Made by a program: the position numbers and the translations under genes. From positions 62,001 through 126,000 of the forward strand of contig NZ_JAERMU010000006.1 in the NCBI RefSeq assembly GCF_016756775.1: a DNA stretch of 64,000 bases. Reading direction: 5' to 3'. The stretch's first letter is position 1. Each line of letters starts with the position of its first letter. Positions 18,447 through 27,985 of this stretch are shown here, one piece after another. The stretch is from Dryocola clanedunensis subsp. sulfonylureivorans (GTDB taxonomy: Bacteria; Pseudomonadota; Gammaproteobacteria; Enterobacterales; Enterobacteriaceae). The notes beneath the pieces were generated by a model that ran no database searches, was not told the origin of the DNA, and saw only the letters and a program-made list of their open reading frames with translations.

Positions 18447-18470
18447 ATTGATTATAAATATATAATCAAT
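18447..18470. promoter_or_regulatory. inverted repeat in yeiE-yeiH promoter region
   Basis: Perfect 10-base arms ATTGATTATA and TATAATCAAT are separated by four bases. The site lies 27 bases before the yeiE start and 54 before yeiH. Its position and T-N11-A character fit a LysR-type site, probably bound by YeiE. This is inferred. Confidence 0.6.
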
Positions 18471-18523
18471 TTTATTTTTAAGCCAGCCCGCCCTATCCTT
18501 TTGCCATCACAAAGGAGAAGGCT

Positions 18524-19573
18524 ATGACTGCACACACTATTCCCGCACCGCGTCACACCCTGCGGCATTTCCTGCCAGGGCTGGCGCTGACCGGTATCAT
18601 TACTGCATTTGCTCTGTGGATGGGCAATATCCCGTCCGTTACCGGGCTTGGGCTGGGCGCGCTGACGCTGGCTATTTTATGCGGCATGGTCGTCGGTAAT
18701 ACCCTGTACCCAAAAATCTGGCAGCAGTGCGACGGCGGCGTGCTGTTCGCTAAGCAGCATCTGCTGCGCCTGGGGATTATTCTTTATGGCTTCCGCCTGA
18801 CGTTTTCGCAAATCGCCGACGTCGGCGCCAGCGGTATTATCATCGACATTCTGACCCTAACAAGCACCTTTACCCTCGCCTGCTGGCTTGGACAGAAGGT
18901 GTTTGGGCTGGATAAACAAACCAGCTGGCTGATTGGCGCGGGCAGCAGCATCTGCGGTGCGGCAGCGATTCTGGCCACCGAACCCGTAGTCAAAGCGGAG
19001 GCCAGCAAAGTCACCGTGGCCGTAGCGACCGTGGTTATCTTCGGGACGCTGGCGATATTCATCTACCCGATGATTTATCCGTTTGTCACCCAGTGGTTTA
19101 CGCCTGAAACCTTCGGGATTTATACCGGCTCGACCATGCATGAAGTTGCGCAGGTTGTGGCGGCAGGCCATGCCATCAGCCCGGAAACGGAGAACGCGGC
19201 GGTGATCGCCAAAATGCTGCGCGTCATGATGCTGGCACCGTTCCTGATTTTCCTTGCGGCGCGCGTTAAGCAGCTTGCTCCGGCTGGTGCGGCACAGGCG
19301 AGCAAAATCACCATCCCGTGGTTCGCCGTGCTGTTCATCGTGGTCGCCATCTTCAACTCTCTCCACCTGCTGCCCGTAAGCCTGGTGAACGCGCTGGTAA
19401 CGCTGGATACCTTCCTGCTGGCAATGGCGATGGCGGCGCTGGGCCTGACCACCCACATTGGCGCACTGAAGAAAGCCGGGGTGCGTCCTCTGCTGATGGC
19501 GCTGGTGCTGTTCATCTGGCTTATCGTCGGCGGTGCGGCCATTAACCTGGGCATCCACCATTTAATGGCCTGA
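18524..19573 (+). CDS. yeiH: UPF0324 inner membrane protein YeiH
   Basis: This 349-residue protein has about ten membrane helices and belongs to UPF0324, annotated as a putative sulfate exporter family. Conserved features seen include GIILYGFRLTF (near 85-95) and the GAGSSICGAAAI re-entrant-like motif (near 139-150). It begins 6 bases after AAAGGAG. It is divergent from yeiE, as in E. coli, and is probably controlled by YeiE, which would fit a role in sulfite or sulfur anion handling. The transported substrate is not proven. Confidence 0.93.
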   Translation: MTAHTIPAPRHTLRHFLPGLALTGIITAFALWMGNIPSVTGLGLGALTLAILCGMVVGNTLYPKIWQQCDGGVLFAKQHLLRLGIILYGFRLTFSQIADVGASGIIIDILTLTSTFTLACWLGQKVFGLDKQTSWLIGAGSSICGAAAILATEPVVKAEASKVTVAVATVVIFGTLAIFIYPMIYPFVTQWFTPETFGIYTGSTMHEVAQVVAAGHAISPETENAAVIAKMLRVMMLAPFLIFLAARVKQLAPAGAAQASKITIPWFAVLFIVVAIFNSLHLLPVSLVNALVTLDTFLLAMAMAALGLTTHIGALKKAGVRPLLMALVLFIWLIVGGAAINLGIHHLMA

Positions 19574-19593
19574 TGAGAGAAATTTACCTGCTA

Positions 19594-19628
19594 ACCCGCT
19601 ATCATTGCGTTTTCCCGGTAGCGGGTTT
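19594..19628 (+). terminator. possible terminator between yeiH and nfo
   Basis: ACCCGCTA at 19594-19601 pairs with TAGCGGGT at 19619-19626, followed by a short T run. The long loop makes it a weak candidate. It ends 17 bases before the nfo start, so it could also act as a translation-modulating hairpin. Confidence 0.4.
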
Positions 19629-19645
19629 TGACAGGAGAAACAAAG

Positions 19646-20503
19646 ATGAAGTTTATTGGAGCGCACGTCAGCGCCTCGGGCGGATTAGAAAACGCCGCCG
19701 TTCGCGCCCACGAACTGGACGCTACCGCTTTTGCCCTGTTTACTAAAAACCAGCGTCAATGGCGGGCCGCGCCGCTCACCGATGAAGTCATCAGCAACTT
19801 CAAACGCGCCTGCGAAAAGTACAGCTACGGGCCGGGCCAGATCCTGCCTCACGACAGCTATCTGATTAACCTGGGCCATCCGGTTGAAGAGGCGCTGGAA
19901 AAATCCCGCGAGGCCTTTCTGGATGAGATGCAGCGCTGCGAACAGCTCGGGCTGACGCTGCTGAACTTCCACCCAGGCAGCCACCTGAAGCAAATACCTG
20001 AAGAAGAGTGCCTGGCGAAAATCGCCCAGTCCATCAACATCGCGCTGGATAAAACCAAAGACGTGGTGGCGGTTATCGAAAACACCGCGGGCCAGGGCAG
20101 CAATCTGGGCTTCCGCTTTGAGCATCTGGCGGCGATTATCGACGGCGTGGAGGACAAATCCCGCGTTGGCGTCTGCATTGACACCTGCCACGCGTTTGCG
20201 GCGGGCTACGATCTGCGGACCGAAGAGGACTGCGAGAAAACGTTCAGCGAATTCGAACGCATCGTCGGCTTCCAGTATTTACGCGGCATGCACCTGAACG
20301 ATGCCAAAAGCGAATTCGGCAGCCGGGTTGACCGCCACAACAGCCTGGGCGCAGGTAATATTGGCCATACGCCTTTTGCGTGGCTGATGCGCGACAGCCG
20401 CTTCGACGGCATCCCGCTGATTCTGGAAACGACCAATCCGGATATCTGGGCCGAAGAGATCGCCTGGCTGAAAGCCCAGCAGCACGAAGCCGCTGTGGCA
20501 TAA
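19646..20503 (+). CDS. nfo: endonuclease IV
   Basis: This 285-residue AP endonuclease cleaves 5' of abasic sites and removes blocked 3' ends in base excision repair. It is a TIM barrel with three zinc ions; the ligands His69, His109, and the FEHLAAII and [11 protein letters not shown] segments are present at the E. coli spacing. Length equals E. coli Nfo. The start [13 protein letters not shown] was taken over an upstream in-frame codon (19628), because it matches the family and follows GGAG. In E. coli nfo belongs to the SoxRS regulon; I did not identify a soxbox. Confidence 0.97.
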   Translation: MKFIGAHVSASGGLENAAVRAHELDATAFALFTKNQRQWRAAPLTDEVISNFKRACEKYSYGPGQILPHDSYLINLGHPVEEALEKSREAFLDEMQRCEQLGLTLLNFHPGSHLKQIPEEECLAKIAQSINIALDKTKDVVAVIENTAGQGSNLGFRFEHLAAIIDGVEDKSRVGVCIDTCHAFAAGYDLRTEEDCEKTFSEFERIVGFQYLRGMHLNDAKSEFGSRVDRHNSLGAGNIGHTPFAWLMRDSRFDGIPLILETTNPDIWAEEIAWLKAQQHEAAVA

Positions 20504-20509
20504 TTTTAT

Positions 20510-20587
20510 TACGGCGGATGACGCTGGCGCTTATCCGCCCTACACCCATTTTCGTTGGGCGGATAAGCGTTAACGTCATCCGCCGGT
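20510..20587. repeat. BIME: two inverted REP-like units
   Basis: ACGGCGGATGACG (from 20511) pairs with CGTCATCCGCCG (to 20585), and the inner GCGCTTATCCGCCC pairs with GGGCGGATAAGCG. The two units flank a short loop and form a long hairpin between the convergent ends of nfo and the next gene, where it may terminate or protect both transcripts. Confidence 0.85.
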
Positions 20588-20592
20588 AACTT

Positions 20593-21420
20593 TCAGGCAA
20601 ACTTCACTAAACGCTCGCTTAAATTCTCTTCCAGCCACCGCAGCGACTCAAATCCTGCTTTCGCGATCTTGCCCGGCTCTGCCTGCTGATACTCATCATT
20701 AAAAATCTCCAGCGACCACGGCCCCCGATAGCCTTTGTCCACCAGCGTTCTGGCGAACGCCAGCACCGGCAGCTCGCCCATGCCGGGCACGCAGCGGTAG
20801 TGGCGGCTCCATTGCAGCACATCCAGATCTTTACGCGGCGCATCCGCCAGCTGGACAAAAAAGATTTTCTCCAGCGGGATGTTTGCCAGATTGAGTTCAT
20901 CCCCCAGGGCCAGCACGTGGAAGCTGTCCAGCACTATCCCCAAAGACGCGCTGTTAACGGCTTTTACCCGGTCCCACGACTGCTGATAGCGGTTGACATG
21001 CCTGCCCCAGGCCAGCGCCTCATAGCCCACTTTCACACCGTGCTGGCGGGCAAGCTCGGCTATCCTGCCCAGGTCGCTAATCTGCTTATCCCGGCTCGCG
21101 TCGCACTGCTCGTCTACGTTGCTGCACAGCAATAGCTTTTCGCAGCCCAGCTGATTCATCGTCTCGAACATTCTGCGCGCCCGCTCGAGGTTTGTCTCCA
21201 TCAGCGCTTCCGGCATGCCTTCGAAGTCACGAAACGGCTGGTACAACAAAATCTCTAAGCCCAGGCTGCCGGCGAGCTTCGCTACATCGCGAGCGCTGCC
21301 CTGATAAGCCTGGAGATCGGGTTCAAAGATTTCCACCCCGCTAAAGCCTGCTCTGGCAATGGCGTGAAGTTTTTCGGGTAACGTACCGGCAAGACAAACT
21401 GTGGCAATTGAACGCTGCAT
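20593..21420 (-). CDS. TIM-barrel sugar isomerase/3-dehydroshikimate dehydratase-like enzyme
   Basis: This 275-residue protein has the xylose-isomerase-like TIM barrel (AP_endonuc_2 group). The N-terminus (QRSIATVCLAGTLPEKL), QPFRDFEG and the segment DVLQWSRHYRCVPGMGE closely resemble the N-terminal domain of QuiC-type 3-dehydroshikimate dehydratases, which convert 3-dehydroshikimate to protocatechuate. Metal-binding candidates are Glu and His/Asp residues in GYEALAWG, LDSFHVLALGDE and SLEIFNDEY. The start was chosen for GAGGAA upstream. It stands alone between nfo and fruA, where E. coli has no gene, so it is probably acquired. Other isomerase or epimerase activities remain possible. Confidence 0.7.
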   Translation of the reverse strand: MQRSIATVCLAGTLPEKLHAIARAGFSGVEIFEPDLQAYQGSARDVAKLAGSLGLEILLYQPFRDFEGMPEALMETNLERARRMFETMNQLGCEKLLLCSNVDEQCDASRDKQISDLGRIAELARQHGVKVGYEALAWGRHVNRYQQSWDRVKAVNSASLGIVLDSFHVLALGDELNLANIPLEKIFFVQLADAPRKDLDVLQWSRHYRCVPGMGELPVLAFARTLVDKGYRGPWSLEIFNDEYQQAEPGKIAKAGFESLRWLEENLSERLVKFA

Positions 21421-21457
21421 ACTTTCCTCGGCAACCGTGTGGGAGAGCCTTAATAAT

Positions 21458-21473
21458 TGAACCATATGGTTCA
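21458..21473. promoter_or_regulatory. 16-bp perfect palindrome upstream of the dehydratase-like gene
   Basis: TGAACCATATGGTTCA is a perfect palindrome 38 bases before the start codon, in the right place to be an operator. IclR- or TetR-type regulators of aromatic-acid genes bind such sites; no regulator gene is adjacent. Confidence 0.55.
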
Positions 21474-21532
21474 TTTAGCAACATTCAGGTAACAAATGAC
21501 GTTGTAAGCAAGGCTTGCCGGAAGTGGAAACT

Positions 21533-21563
21533 AAAAACGCCCCCGGTGGCAACCGGAGGCGTT
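21533..21563 (-). terminator. fruBKA operon terminator
   Basis: The minus strand reads a GC-rich hairpin (AACGCCTCCGG / CCGGGGGCGTT) followed by TTTTTAG. It lies about 28 bases after the fruA stop. Confidence 0.85.
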
Positions 21564-21590
21564 GGGGTCAACTTACTGTTAATGCGGAGA

Positions 21591-23285
21591 TTAAGCGGCT
21601 TTAGCAGCCAGCTCGGCATCCGGACGTTTCAGGAAGGCGTAAGACAAACCTGCCAGCAACGTGCCCGCCACAATCGCAATCAGATAACCCAGCACCGGCG
21701 TAATCGCACCAGGGATCAGCAGAACGAACAGACCGCCGTGCGGTGCCATCAGCTTCGCGCCAACCGCCATGGAGATAGCCCCTGTTACCGCGCCACCCAC
21801 GATACAGCAAGGCAGAACGCGCATCGGGTCACGGGCCGCGAACGGAATCGCCCCTTCAGTAATGAAGCACAGGCCAAGCACCAGCGCCGCTTTACCGCCT
21901 TCCTGCTCGGATTTAGCGAACTTACGGCGAGCAACCAGCGTAGCCAGGCCCAGCGCCAGCGGTGGCACCATGCCCGCAGCCATAATCGCCGCCATTGGTG
22001 CGTACGTCTGGGTACTCAGCAGGCCAACACCGAAAGCGTAAGCCGCTTTGTTCACCGGGCCGCCCATATCGGTGCACATCATACCGCCGAGGATCGCGCC
22101 AAGCAGTACCGCGTTTGCGGTGCCCATGGTTTGCAGCCAGTGGGTCAGACCTTCAAGAATTTTAGCAACCGGCGTACCGATCAGGTAGATCATCGCCAGG
22201 CCAACCACCAGGCTGGAAATCAGCGGAATAATCAGGATCGGCTTCAGCGCTTCCATGCTTGGCGGCAGCTTCAGCTTAGTGCTGATCGCTTTCGCCACGT
22301 AGCCCGCAAGGAAACCGGCAATGATCCCGCCGATGAAACCCGCGCCGGTGCTCACGGCCAGCATACCGCCGATAAGACCCGGCGTCAGGCCAGGACGGTC
22401 AGCAATGGAGAACGCAATGTAACCCGCCAGTACCGGCACCATCAGCGCAAAGGCGGAACCTCCACCAATTTGCATCAGTGCGGCAGCCAGCGTGCCAGGC
22501 TCTTTGAAAGCTTCGATACCAAAGGCGAAGGAGAGCGCGATACACAGGCCGCCAGCAACAACCATCGGCAGCATGTAAGAAACGCCGGTCAGCAGGTGAC
22601 GGTAAGCTCCGGCCCCCTCTTTCTTGCCTTCTTTTGCAGACGCGGCGCTCTGGCCTTTGGCTTCAAAGATGGTCGCTTCGGTCTGCGCCTTATCCAGCTC
22701 CTGAGCCGTTTTCTTCAGCGCAAGACCGGTTGAGGTGCGGTACATCGGCTTACCGGCAAACTTCGCCAGATCCACTTCGATGTCGGCCGCCACGATCACC
22801 AGATCGGCCTCGGCTACTTCTTCCGGCGTGATGGCATTGCCTGCACCGACGGAACCACGCGTTTCAACCTTCACCCACCAGCCGCGCTTTTTCGCTTCGG
22901 TTTCGATGGCTTCAGCCGCCATAAAGGTGTGCGCCACGCCGGTCGGGCAGGCGGTGACGGCAACAATACGTTTCGGGCCTTTGGCAGCCGCAGCCGGTGC
23001 CGCAGCGACAGCTGGCGCGGTATACGGTTTGGCTTTGCCTTTTGCTTCGCTTAAGAACAGCTCAGGGTGCAGCACCGCACGGTCGATATCGCCCAGGAAG
23101 ACATTTTTGCCGTTCAGGGCGGTGTCAGCAGGGACGGAGGTGCCCACCACGATCGCCAGTTCAGCCTCGTTCGGGTTGTCGATAATTGTCAGATGCGCTT
23201 TGGCAGCCGCGGAGCTCAGCAGGGTTTTCGCGAGGTAAGCGCGCGCCTGGCCAAGCGTAGGATCGATAATCAGCAGCGTTTTCAT
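21591..23285 (-). CDS. fruA: PTS fructose-specific EIIBC
   Basis: This 564-residue membrane permease takes up fructose and phosphorylates it to fructose 1-phosphate. It has a degenerate IIB' domain (about 1-100), a IIB domain (about 104-200) with phospho-Cys113 in VTACPTGVAHT, and a IIC domain with about ten helices (about 230-555), including GGPVNKAAYAF and the TEGAIPFAARDP motif. An Ala-rich linker joins the two B domains. It is the last gene of fruBKA, 16 bases after fruK. Confidence 0.97.
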   Translation of the reverse strand: MKTLLIIDPTLGQARAYLAKTLLSSAAAKAHLTIIDNPNEAELAIVVGTSVPADTALNGKNVFLGDIDRAVLHPELFLSEAKGKAKPYTAPAVAAAPAAAAKGPKRIVAVTACPTGVAHTFMAAEAIETEAKKRGWWVKVETRGSVGAGNAITPEEVAEADLVIVAADIEVDLAKFAGKPMYRTSTGLALKKTAQELDKAQTEATIFEAKGQSAASAKEGKKEGAGAYRHLLTGVSYMLPMVVAGGLCIALSFAFGIEAFKEPGTLAAALMQIGGGSAFALMVPVLAGYIAFSIADRPGLTPGLIGGMLAVSTGAGFIGGIIAGFLAGYVAKAISTKLKLPPSMEALKPILIIPLISSLVVGLAMIYLIGTPVAKILEGLTHWLQTMGTANAVLLGAILGGMMCTDMGGPVNKAAYAFGVGLLSTQTYAPMAAIMAAGMVPPLALGLATLVARRKFAKSEQEGGKAALVLGLCFITEGAIPFAARDPMRVLPCCIVGGAVTGAISMAVGAKLMAPHGGLFVLLIPGAITPVLGYLIAIVAGTLLAGLSYAFLKRPDAELAAKAA

Positions 23286-23301
23286 TATTCCTCTCCTGCT
23301 G

Positions 23302-24240
23302 TTAGTTAAAAGGTTGCAGATCGACGCGGGCCATCATGGCGGCCAGCTGGGTGCGATCGGTAATGCCAACGTTGCTCTGGCTCACCGCCAGCGCCGCAAC
23401 GGCTGTGGCCAGGCGCAGGGTATGCTCGCTGGATTCACGCATCAGCAGGCCGTAAATCAGACCGCCAACCATGGAATCCCCGGCGCCCACGGTGCTGACA
23501 ACTTCGCAGGCAGGCGGTTTGGCAATCCATTCGCCCGACGCGTTCACCCACAGCGCGCCTTCGGCACCCAGGGAGATAACAACGTGTGCGATGCCCTGCT
23601 CGCGCAGGGCGTGCGCGGCTTCGATCACGTCTTTCATTTCAGGAAGCTTGCGGCCAGCCCAGATTTCCAGCTCGCGGCGGTTTGGTTTGACCAGCCACGG
23701 AGCGGCCTTCAGCCCGGCTACCAGCGCCTCACGGCTGCTGTCAAAGATGATGCACGGACACTGGCTGCGCAGACGGGTCATCCAGTCGGTGAAGGCTTCC
23801 GGCGTCACGCCCGCAGGCAGGCTGCCGCTGACGCAAACCATATCGAACTGGCCCAGCCAGCTCAGGGAGTCGGCAACGAAGCGCTCCCAGTCGGACGGCG
23901 TCACTTCAAAGCCGGAGAAGTTAAAGTCGGTGACTTCGCCGTCTTTCTCGGTCAGCTTGACGTTGATGCGGGTACGGCCCTGCACCACCTGAAAACGGTT
24001 GGCGATGCCCAGCTCGCTGAACAGCTGCTGGAAGCCGTCCTGGTTATCTTTGCCCAGGAAACCGCCCACGGTGACGTCAATGCCCAGGTCTTTAAGGACT
24101 TTGGCGACGTTGATGCCTTTTCCCGCTGCGTGCAGGCCCGTCGTGCGAACGAGGTTCACTTCACCGCGTTCAACTTCCGGGGTATAGCCAACCAGGTCAT
24201 AGGCCGGGTTCAGCGTAATTGTTGCGACACGTCTGGTCAT
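23302..24240 (-). CDS. fruK: 1-phosphofructokinase
   Basis: This 312-residue PfkB-family kinase phosphorylates fructose 1-phosphate to fructose 1,6-bisphosphate with ATP. The N-terminal sugar-binding segment [12 protein letters not shown] and the C-terminal signature with the catalytic Asp in [10 protein letters not shown] (near residue 253) are intact. Its ATG overlaps the fruB stop by four bases (ATGA), so translation is coupled within the fruBKA operon. Length equals E. coli FruK. Confidence 0.97.
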   Translation of the reverse strand: MTRRVATITLNPAYDLVGYTPEVERGEVNLVRTTGLHAAGKGINVAKVLKDLGIDVTVGGFLGKDNQDGFQQLFSELGIANRFQVVQGRTRINVKLTEKDGEVTDFNFSGFEVTPSDWERFVADSLSWLGQFDMVCVSGSLPAGVTPEAFTDWMTRLRSQCPCIIFDSSREALVAGLKAAPWLVKPNRRELEIWAGRKLPEMKDVIEAAHALREQGIAHVVISLGAEGALWVNASGEWIAKPPACEVVSTVGAGDSMVGGLIYGLLMRESSEHTLRLATAVAALAVSQSNVGITDRTQLAAMMARVDLQPFN

Positions 24241-25370
24241 GCGGCCCCCTCGCCCAGACCGGCGGCGATAGCTTCGCCGATAGCCTGTAATGCCTGCTGT
24301 GCGTCATCGCCCTGGGCGGTAAAGCGCAGACGGTGGCCTTTTTTCACGCCCAGCGCGACAACCTTCATCAGGCTGCGGCCGTTAGCGGGTTTACCGGAAC
24401 CGTCGAGATTGGTCACGGTGATATCACTGCTGAACTGCTTGATGGTATTCACCAGCATCGTACCCGGACGGGCATGCAGGCCGTGTTCGTTGCGGATGGT
24501 GAACTCTTCCGTCAGCACGTTTTCAGCCGGTGCGGCATCGCTGGTCAGCAGCGTCAGCAAAGTCGGCGCATCCGCGTTCAGCAGGTGCTCTGCTTTATTG
24601 TTGATCAGCAGGTCGCTAAGGCGATTCAGTACCTGTAGCGGCTGGTCGTCGGCGACGGCTACGGTCATCAGCATGGAGACCGGCTCGCCTTCCGCTTCAA
24701 AAGCAGCGGACGGACGGCTGATAGCCACCGCGCTGGCAAGGTTGCCTTCGGTGCTGTCGCTGAGCCAGATACCCTGACCGAGATACAGCGGCCTGTTGGA
24801 AACGACGTTGCTGACAAAGGAGGCATCCGCCGCGCCAGCCTGTTTGATGCGGCCAGCGTTCAGCGCCTGTAATGTCATGAGATCGCTTGCGGTGACGTCC
24901 AGCGCCAGCAGGGAGTTGTCAAACAGCAGCGCGGCGCTTTGTTTTTCGCCCATCAGCAGGGCACGCACTTCTTCTGCAGTCGAAGCGGTGCGCAGCTGTT
25001 CAGCTACGGCGTCATCGCTTAACACATGCGTCAGCTGGCGCAGCAGCCCCAGGTGTTCGTCGGAGCTGGCGGCAATACCGATTGCCACATAGGCTTTCTG
25101 CCCTTCCGCCCACTCAATGCCCTGCGGGAACTGGAAGACCTGAACGCCGGTTTTCAGCACCAGGTCGCGCGTATCGGTAGTGCCGTGCGGGATGGCGATG
25201 CCGTTGCCCAGATAGGTTGCGGTCTGCTGCTCGCGCGCAAGCATGCCGTCGACGTAGCCTTCGGCCACGTTACCCGCCTGCACAAGTGCAGCGGCAACCT
25301 GACGGATGGCCTCTTCTTTACTCCCGGCGCTTTGGCCAGGATGGATGTCCTGAACAGATAACTGGAACAT
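24237..25370 (-). CDS. fruB: PTS fructose EIIA-HPr fusion (diphosphoryl transfer protein)
   Basis: This 377-residue cytoplasmic protein passes phosphate from enzyme I to FruA. It has an N-terminal IIA domain with His62 (IAIPHGTTD), a middle domain, and a C-terminal HPr-like (FPr) domain with His299 (HGLHARPG). It is first in fruBKA and is preceded by two Cra operators, so the operon should be repressed by Cra and relieved by fructose 1-phosphate. Confidence 0.97.
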   Translation of the reverse strand: MFQLSVQDIHPGQSAGSKEEAIRQVAAALVQAGNVAEGYVDGMLAREQQTATYLGNGIAIPHGTTDTRDLVLKTGVQVFQFPQGIEWAEGQKAYVAIGIAASSDEHLGLLRQLTHVLSDDAVAEQLRTASTAEEVRALLMGEKQSAALLFDNSLLALDVTASDLMTLQALNAGRIKQAGAADASFVSNVVSNRPLYLGQGIWLSDSTEGNLASAVAISRPSAAFEAEGEPVSMLMTVAVADDQPLQVLNRLSDLLINNKAEHLLNADAPTLLTLLTSDAAPAENVLTEEFTIRNEHGLHARPGTMLVNTIKQFSSDITVTNLDGSGKPANGRSLMKVVALGVKKGHRLRFTAQGDDAQQALQAIGEAIAAGLGEGAA

Positions 25371-25391
25371 GGATCCTCTCTTCTGCTGAAT

Positions 25392-25403
25392 TGAAACGAT
25401 TCA
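25392..25403. promoter_or_regulatory. Cra (FruR) operator 1 of fruBKA
   Basis: TGAAACGATTCA fits the Cra consensus and lies 22 bases upstream of the fruB start. Two such sites precede fruB in E. coli as well. Confidence 0.85.
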
Positions 25404-25457
25404 GCTGTTATGAGAAAAAAAGCGCCCTCTGGTGTGACAATGGCAACAAGACGACGC

Positions 25458-25469
25458 TGAAACGTTTCA
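25458..25469. promoter_or_regulatory. Cra (FruR) operator 2 of fruBKA
   Basis: TGAAACGTTTCA is a perfect palindromic Cra site, 66 bases upstream of operator 1 (start to start). The rest of 25371-25737, up to setB, shows no gene. Confidence 0.85.
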
Positions 25470-25737
25470 ATGAGTGTGTGTATTTCCCGCAAATCAGGCA
25501 AGCACTGTTGCGATTTGTTTACTGGAATTTTGAGGTTACGCACATTTTTATGCTCACCAAAACGTCAGAGCTGAAATAAAGCCCGGCCTTCTTTTAAGCT
25601 TCAGCAAACTTCAGCTTTAGCAAAACTTAATCAGAACGCCGTTTTGACTTTTTGTGTCCCTTTTGATTTGAAGCGCTGTTTATTCGCTCACAAGGCGCGT
25701 AAACTCCGCGCGTTCACTCATCAACGACCCTGACCCC

Positions 25738-26919
25738 ATGCAAAACACCCCAGTGGCCGCGGCCCGCAAGCCCCTCGATCTGACGTCATCCGCCTTCTTG
25801 ATTGTAGCTTTTTTAACCGGTATTGCAGGCGCGCTGCAAACGCCTACCCTGAGCCTGTTTCTGGCGACGGAAGTCCACGTCCGTCCGGCGCTGGTTGGCT
25901 TCTTTTTTACCGGCAGCGCGGTTATCGGCATTCTGGTCAGCCAGTTCCTGGCGGGACGTTCAGACCGTAAAGGGGATCGCAAGGCGCTGATTTTTGTCTG
26001 CTGCCTGCTCGGCGCGCTGGCCTGCCTGCTGTTTGCGTGGAACCGCAACTACTTTGTTTTGCTGTTCGTTGGGGTGTTCCTGAGCAGCTTCGGCTCTACC
26101 GCGAACCCGCAGATGTTCGCCCTGGCCCGCGAGCACGCGGACCGCACCGGCCGCGAAGCCGTGATGTTCAGCTCGATTTTACGCGCGCAGGTTTCCCTGG
26201 CCTGGGTTATCGGCCCGCCAATCGCCTACGCGCTGGCGCTGGGCTTTGGCTTCACCACCATGTATCTGAGCGCCGCCTTTGCCTTTGTGGTGTGCAGCCT
26301 GATGGTCTGGCTATTCCTGCCGTCGATGCGTAAAGCGCCCGCTGCGGCGACCGGCAAGCTGGAAGCCCCTCGCCGCAACCGCCGCGATGCGCTGCTGCTG
26401 TTCGTGGCCTGCACCATGATGTGGGGCTGCAACAGCCTGTACATCATTAATATGCCGCTCTATATCATTAACGAACTGCATCTGCCGGAGAAGCTGGCGG
26501 GGGTGATGATGGGAACGGCGGCGGGCCTTGAAATCCCCACCATGCTGATTGCGGGCTACTACGCAAAACGCTTTGGGAAACGCTTCCTGATGCGTATCTC
26601 GCTGGTTGCTGGCCTGCTGTTCTATATCGGCATGCTGACGCTGCACAACGAGATGATGCTGCTGGGGCTACAGCTGCTGAACGCGATTTTCATCGGCATT
26701 CTGGCGGGGATTGGCATGCTCTACTTCCAGGATTTGATGCCGGGACAGGCGGGCGCGGCCACTACGCTGTATACCAACACCACGCGCGTGGGCTGGATTA
26801 TTGCTGGCTCAATGGCCGGAGTGGTGGCTGAAATCTGGAGCTATCACACCGTGTTCTTTATTGCGCTGGGCATGGTAGTCATTACGGCTTACTGCCTGCT
26901 GCGCATCAAAGACGTTTAG
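25738..26919 (+). CDS. setB: sugar efflux transporter SetB
   Basis: This 393-residue MFS protein with 12 predicted helices aligns over its whole length with E. coli SetB, which exports lactose and glucose and has also been linked to chromosome segregation. The loop [13 protein letters not shown] (about 74-86) is the MFS motif A region. The start matches E. coli SetB; a clear ribosome site is not visible. It lies divergent from fruB and overlaps yeiW at the 3' end by four bases on opposite strands. Confidence 0.94.
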   Translation: MQNTPVAAARKPLDLTSSAFLIVAFLTGIAGALQTPTLSLFLATEVHVRPALVGFFFTGSAVIGILVSQFLAGRSDRKGDRKALIFVCCLLGALACLLFAWNRNYFVLLFVGVFLSSFGSTANPQMFALAREHADRTGREAVMFSSILRAQVSLAWVIGPPIAYALALGFGFTTMYLSAAFAFVVCSLMVWLFLPSMRKAPAAATGKLEAPRRNRRDALLLFVACTMMWGCNSLYIINMPLYIINELHLPEKLAGVMMGTAAGLEIPTMLIAGYYAKRFGKRFLMRISLVAGLLFYIGMLTLHNEMMLLGLQLLNAIFIGILAGIGMLYFQDLMPGQAGAATTLYTNTTRVGWIIAGSMAGVVAEIWSYHTVFFIALGMVVITAYCLLRIKDV

Positions 26920-27170
26920 GGGACCGTTGCGGCCTCAAGCCAGATGAGATAATCCATCGCCTGCGCCCGCGTTGTGCCGCACATTTCGCGGCTGGCCTGC
27001 AGGCTGGCGCAAACCTTTGGCCTCAGCGGCGAAAGAAAGATTTTGCAGCGCATATCGTCGCCGAGCTGAACGCAGGGAGTATTTGCCGGTTTGCCGTTGG
27101 GCATGCCGGGTATCGGGCTGGATACGGAAGGTGCGGTGCAACAGGCGCCGCAATCAGGACGACAGTCCAT
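26916..27170 (-). CDS. yeiW: UPF0153 cysteine-cluster protein YeiW
   Basis: This 84-residue protein carries the cysteine cluster CRPDCGACC at the N-terminus and further cysteines in CVQL, CKIF, CASL and CGTT, as in YkgJ/UPF0153 proteins thought to bind Zn or Fe. Function is unknown. The ATG at 27170 was preferred over 27176 because GGAG is 8 bases upstream and the length then equals E. coli YeiW. It is convergent with setB and its stop overlaps the setB stop. Confidence 0.9.
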   Translation of the reverse strand: MDCRPDCGACCTAPSVSSPIPGMPNGKPANTPCVQLGDDMRCKIFLSPLRPKVCASLQASREMCGTTRAQAMDYLIWLEAATVP

Positions 27171-27342
27171 CAGCATTACTCCGGTGGGCTGGCTAAGTGG
27201 GCGGACTGTAGCAGCCCCGCTCCGCCTTTACTACGCACATTTATACTTTGTCTCACCAGCGATGAAATCCGCTTGCCTGAACTGCCCCTCGCGAGTAATT
27301 TGTCGCAATATTTTCGCCTCTCAAATTTTACAGGAAACACCG

Positions 27343-27915
27343 ATGGCAAGAGCTAACGAAATCAAAAAGGGTATGGTCCTTAACCACAACGGCAAGCTGC
27401 TGATTGTTAAAGATATCGATATCCAGTCACCGAGCGCACGCGGCGCGGCTACCCTTTATAAGATGCGTTTTTCCGACGTCCGTACCGGGCAGAAGGTGGA
27501 AGAGCGTTTCAAAGGTGACGATATCGTCGATACCATTACCCTGACCCGTCGTTTCGTTGATTTCTCTTATATCGACGGCAACGAATACGTGTTCATGGAT
27601 AAAGAAGATTACACGCCGTACATCTTCACCAAAGACCAGATCGAAGACGAGCTGCAGTTCATCCCGGAAAGCGGCATGCCTGACATGCAGGTGCTGACCT
27701 GGGACGGCCAGCTGCTGGCGCTGGAGCTGCCGCAGACCGTGGATCTGGAAATCGTTGAAACCGCCCCTGGCATCAAAGGCGCGTCTGCAAGCTCCCGCAC
27801 CAAGCCCGCCACTATGTCCACCGGCCTGGTGATTCAGGTTCCTGAATACATGGTGACCGGCGAGAAGATCCGCATTCATATCGCTGAGAAGCGCTCTATG
27901 GGCCGTGCTGATTAA
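27343..27915 (+). CDS. yeiP: elongation factor P-like protein YeiP
   Basis: This 190-residue protein has the three-domain EF-P fold (KOW-like N-terminal domain and two OB domains). It is the EfpL/YeiP paralogue and has been reported to relieve ribosome stalling at a broader set of motifs than EF-P. The tip loop that carries the modified lysine in EF-P reads SPSARGAAT here (about 29-37), with Arg33 in place of Lys, as expected for YeiP. The start follows CAGGAA. It is monocistronic between yeiW and uxuA. Confidence 0.95.
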   Translation: MARANEIKKGMVLNHNGKLLIVKDIDIQSPSARGAATLYKMRFSDVRTGQKVEERFKGDDIVDTITLTRRFVDFSYIDGNEYVFMDKEDYTPYIFTKDQIEDELQFIPESGMPDMQVLTWDGQLLALELPQTVDLEIVETAPGIKGASASSRTKPATMSTGLVIQVPEYMVTGEKIRIHIAEKRSMGRAD

Positions 27916-27922
27916 TTAAAAT

Positions 27923-27952
27923 GTCGGATGGCGCAGGCTTATCCGGCCTGCG
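27923..27952. repeat. REP-like unit after yeiP
   Basis: GTCGGATGGCG and the following CAGGCTTATCCGGCCTGCGAC form a REP-type hairpin seven bases after the yeiP stop. Confidence 0.7.
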
Positions 27953-27954
27953 AC

Positions 27955-27982
27955 CAAAAAAAACGCGCCTTCAGGCGCGTTT
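27955..27982 (-). terminator. rho-independent terminator, minus-strand direction
   Basis: On the minus strand ACGCGCCTGAAGGCGCGT is followed by eight T's. It would stop transcripts coming from uxuA that read through the palindromic repeat. Confidence 0.7.
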
Positions 27983-27985
27983 AGA

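Noticed and set aside
21408..22733. 441-codon open frame antisense to fruA
   Set aside because: The product is rich in Arg, Gln and His with no domain, and fruA is unambiguous.
23314..24777. 487-codon open frame antisense to fruK and fruB
   Set aside because: It spans two certain genes on the other strand and has no domain features.
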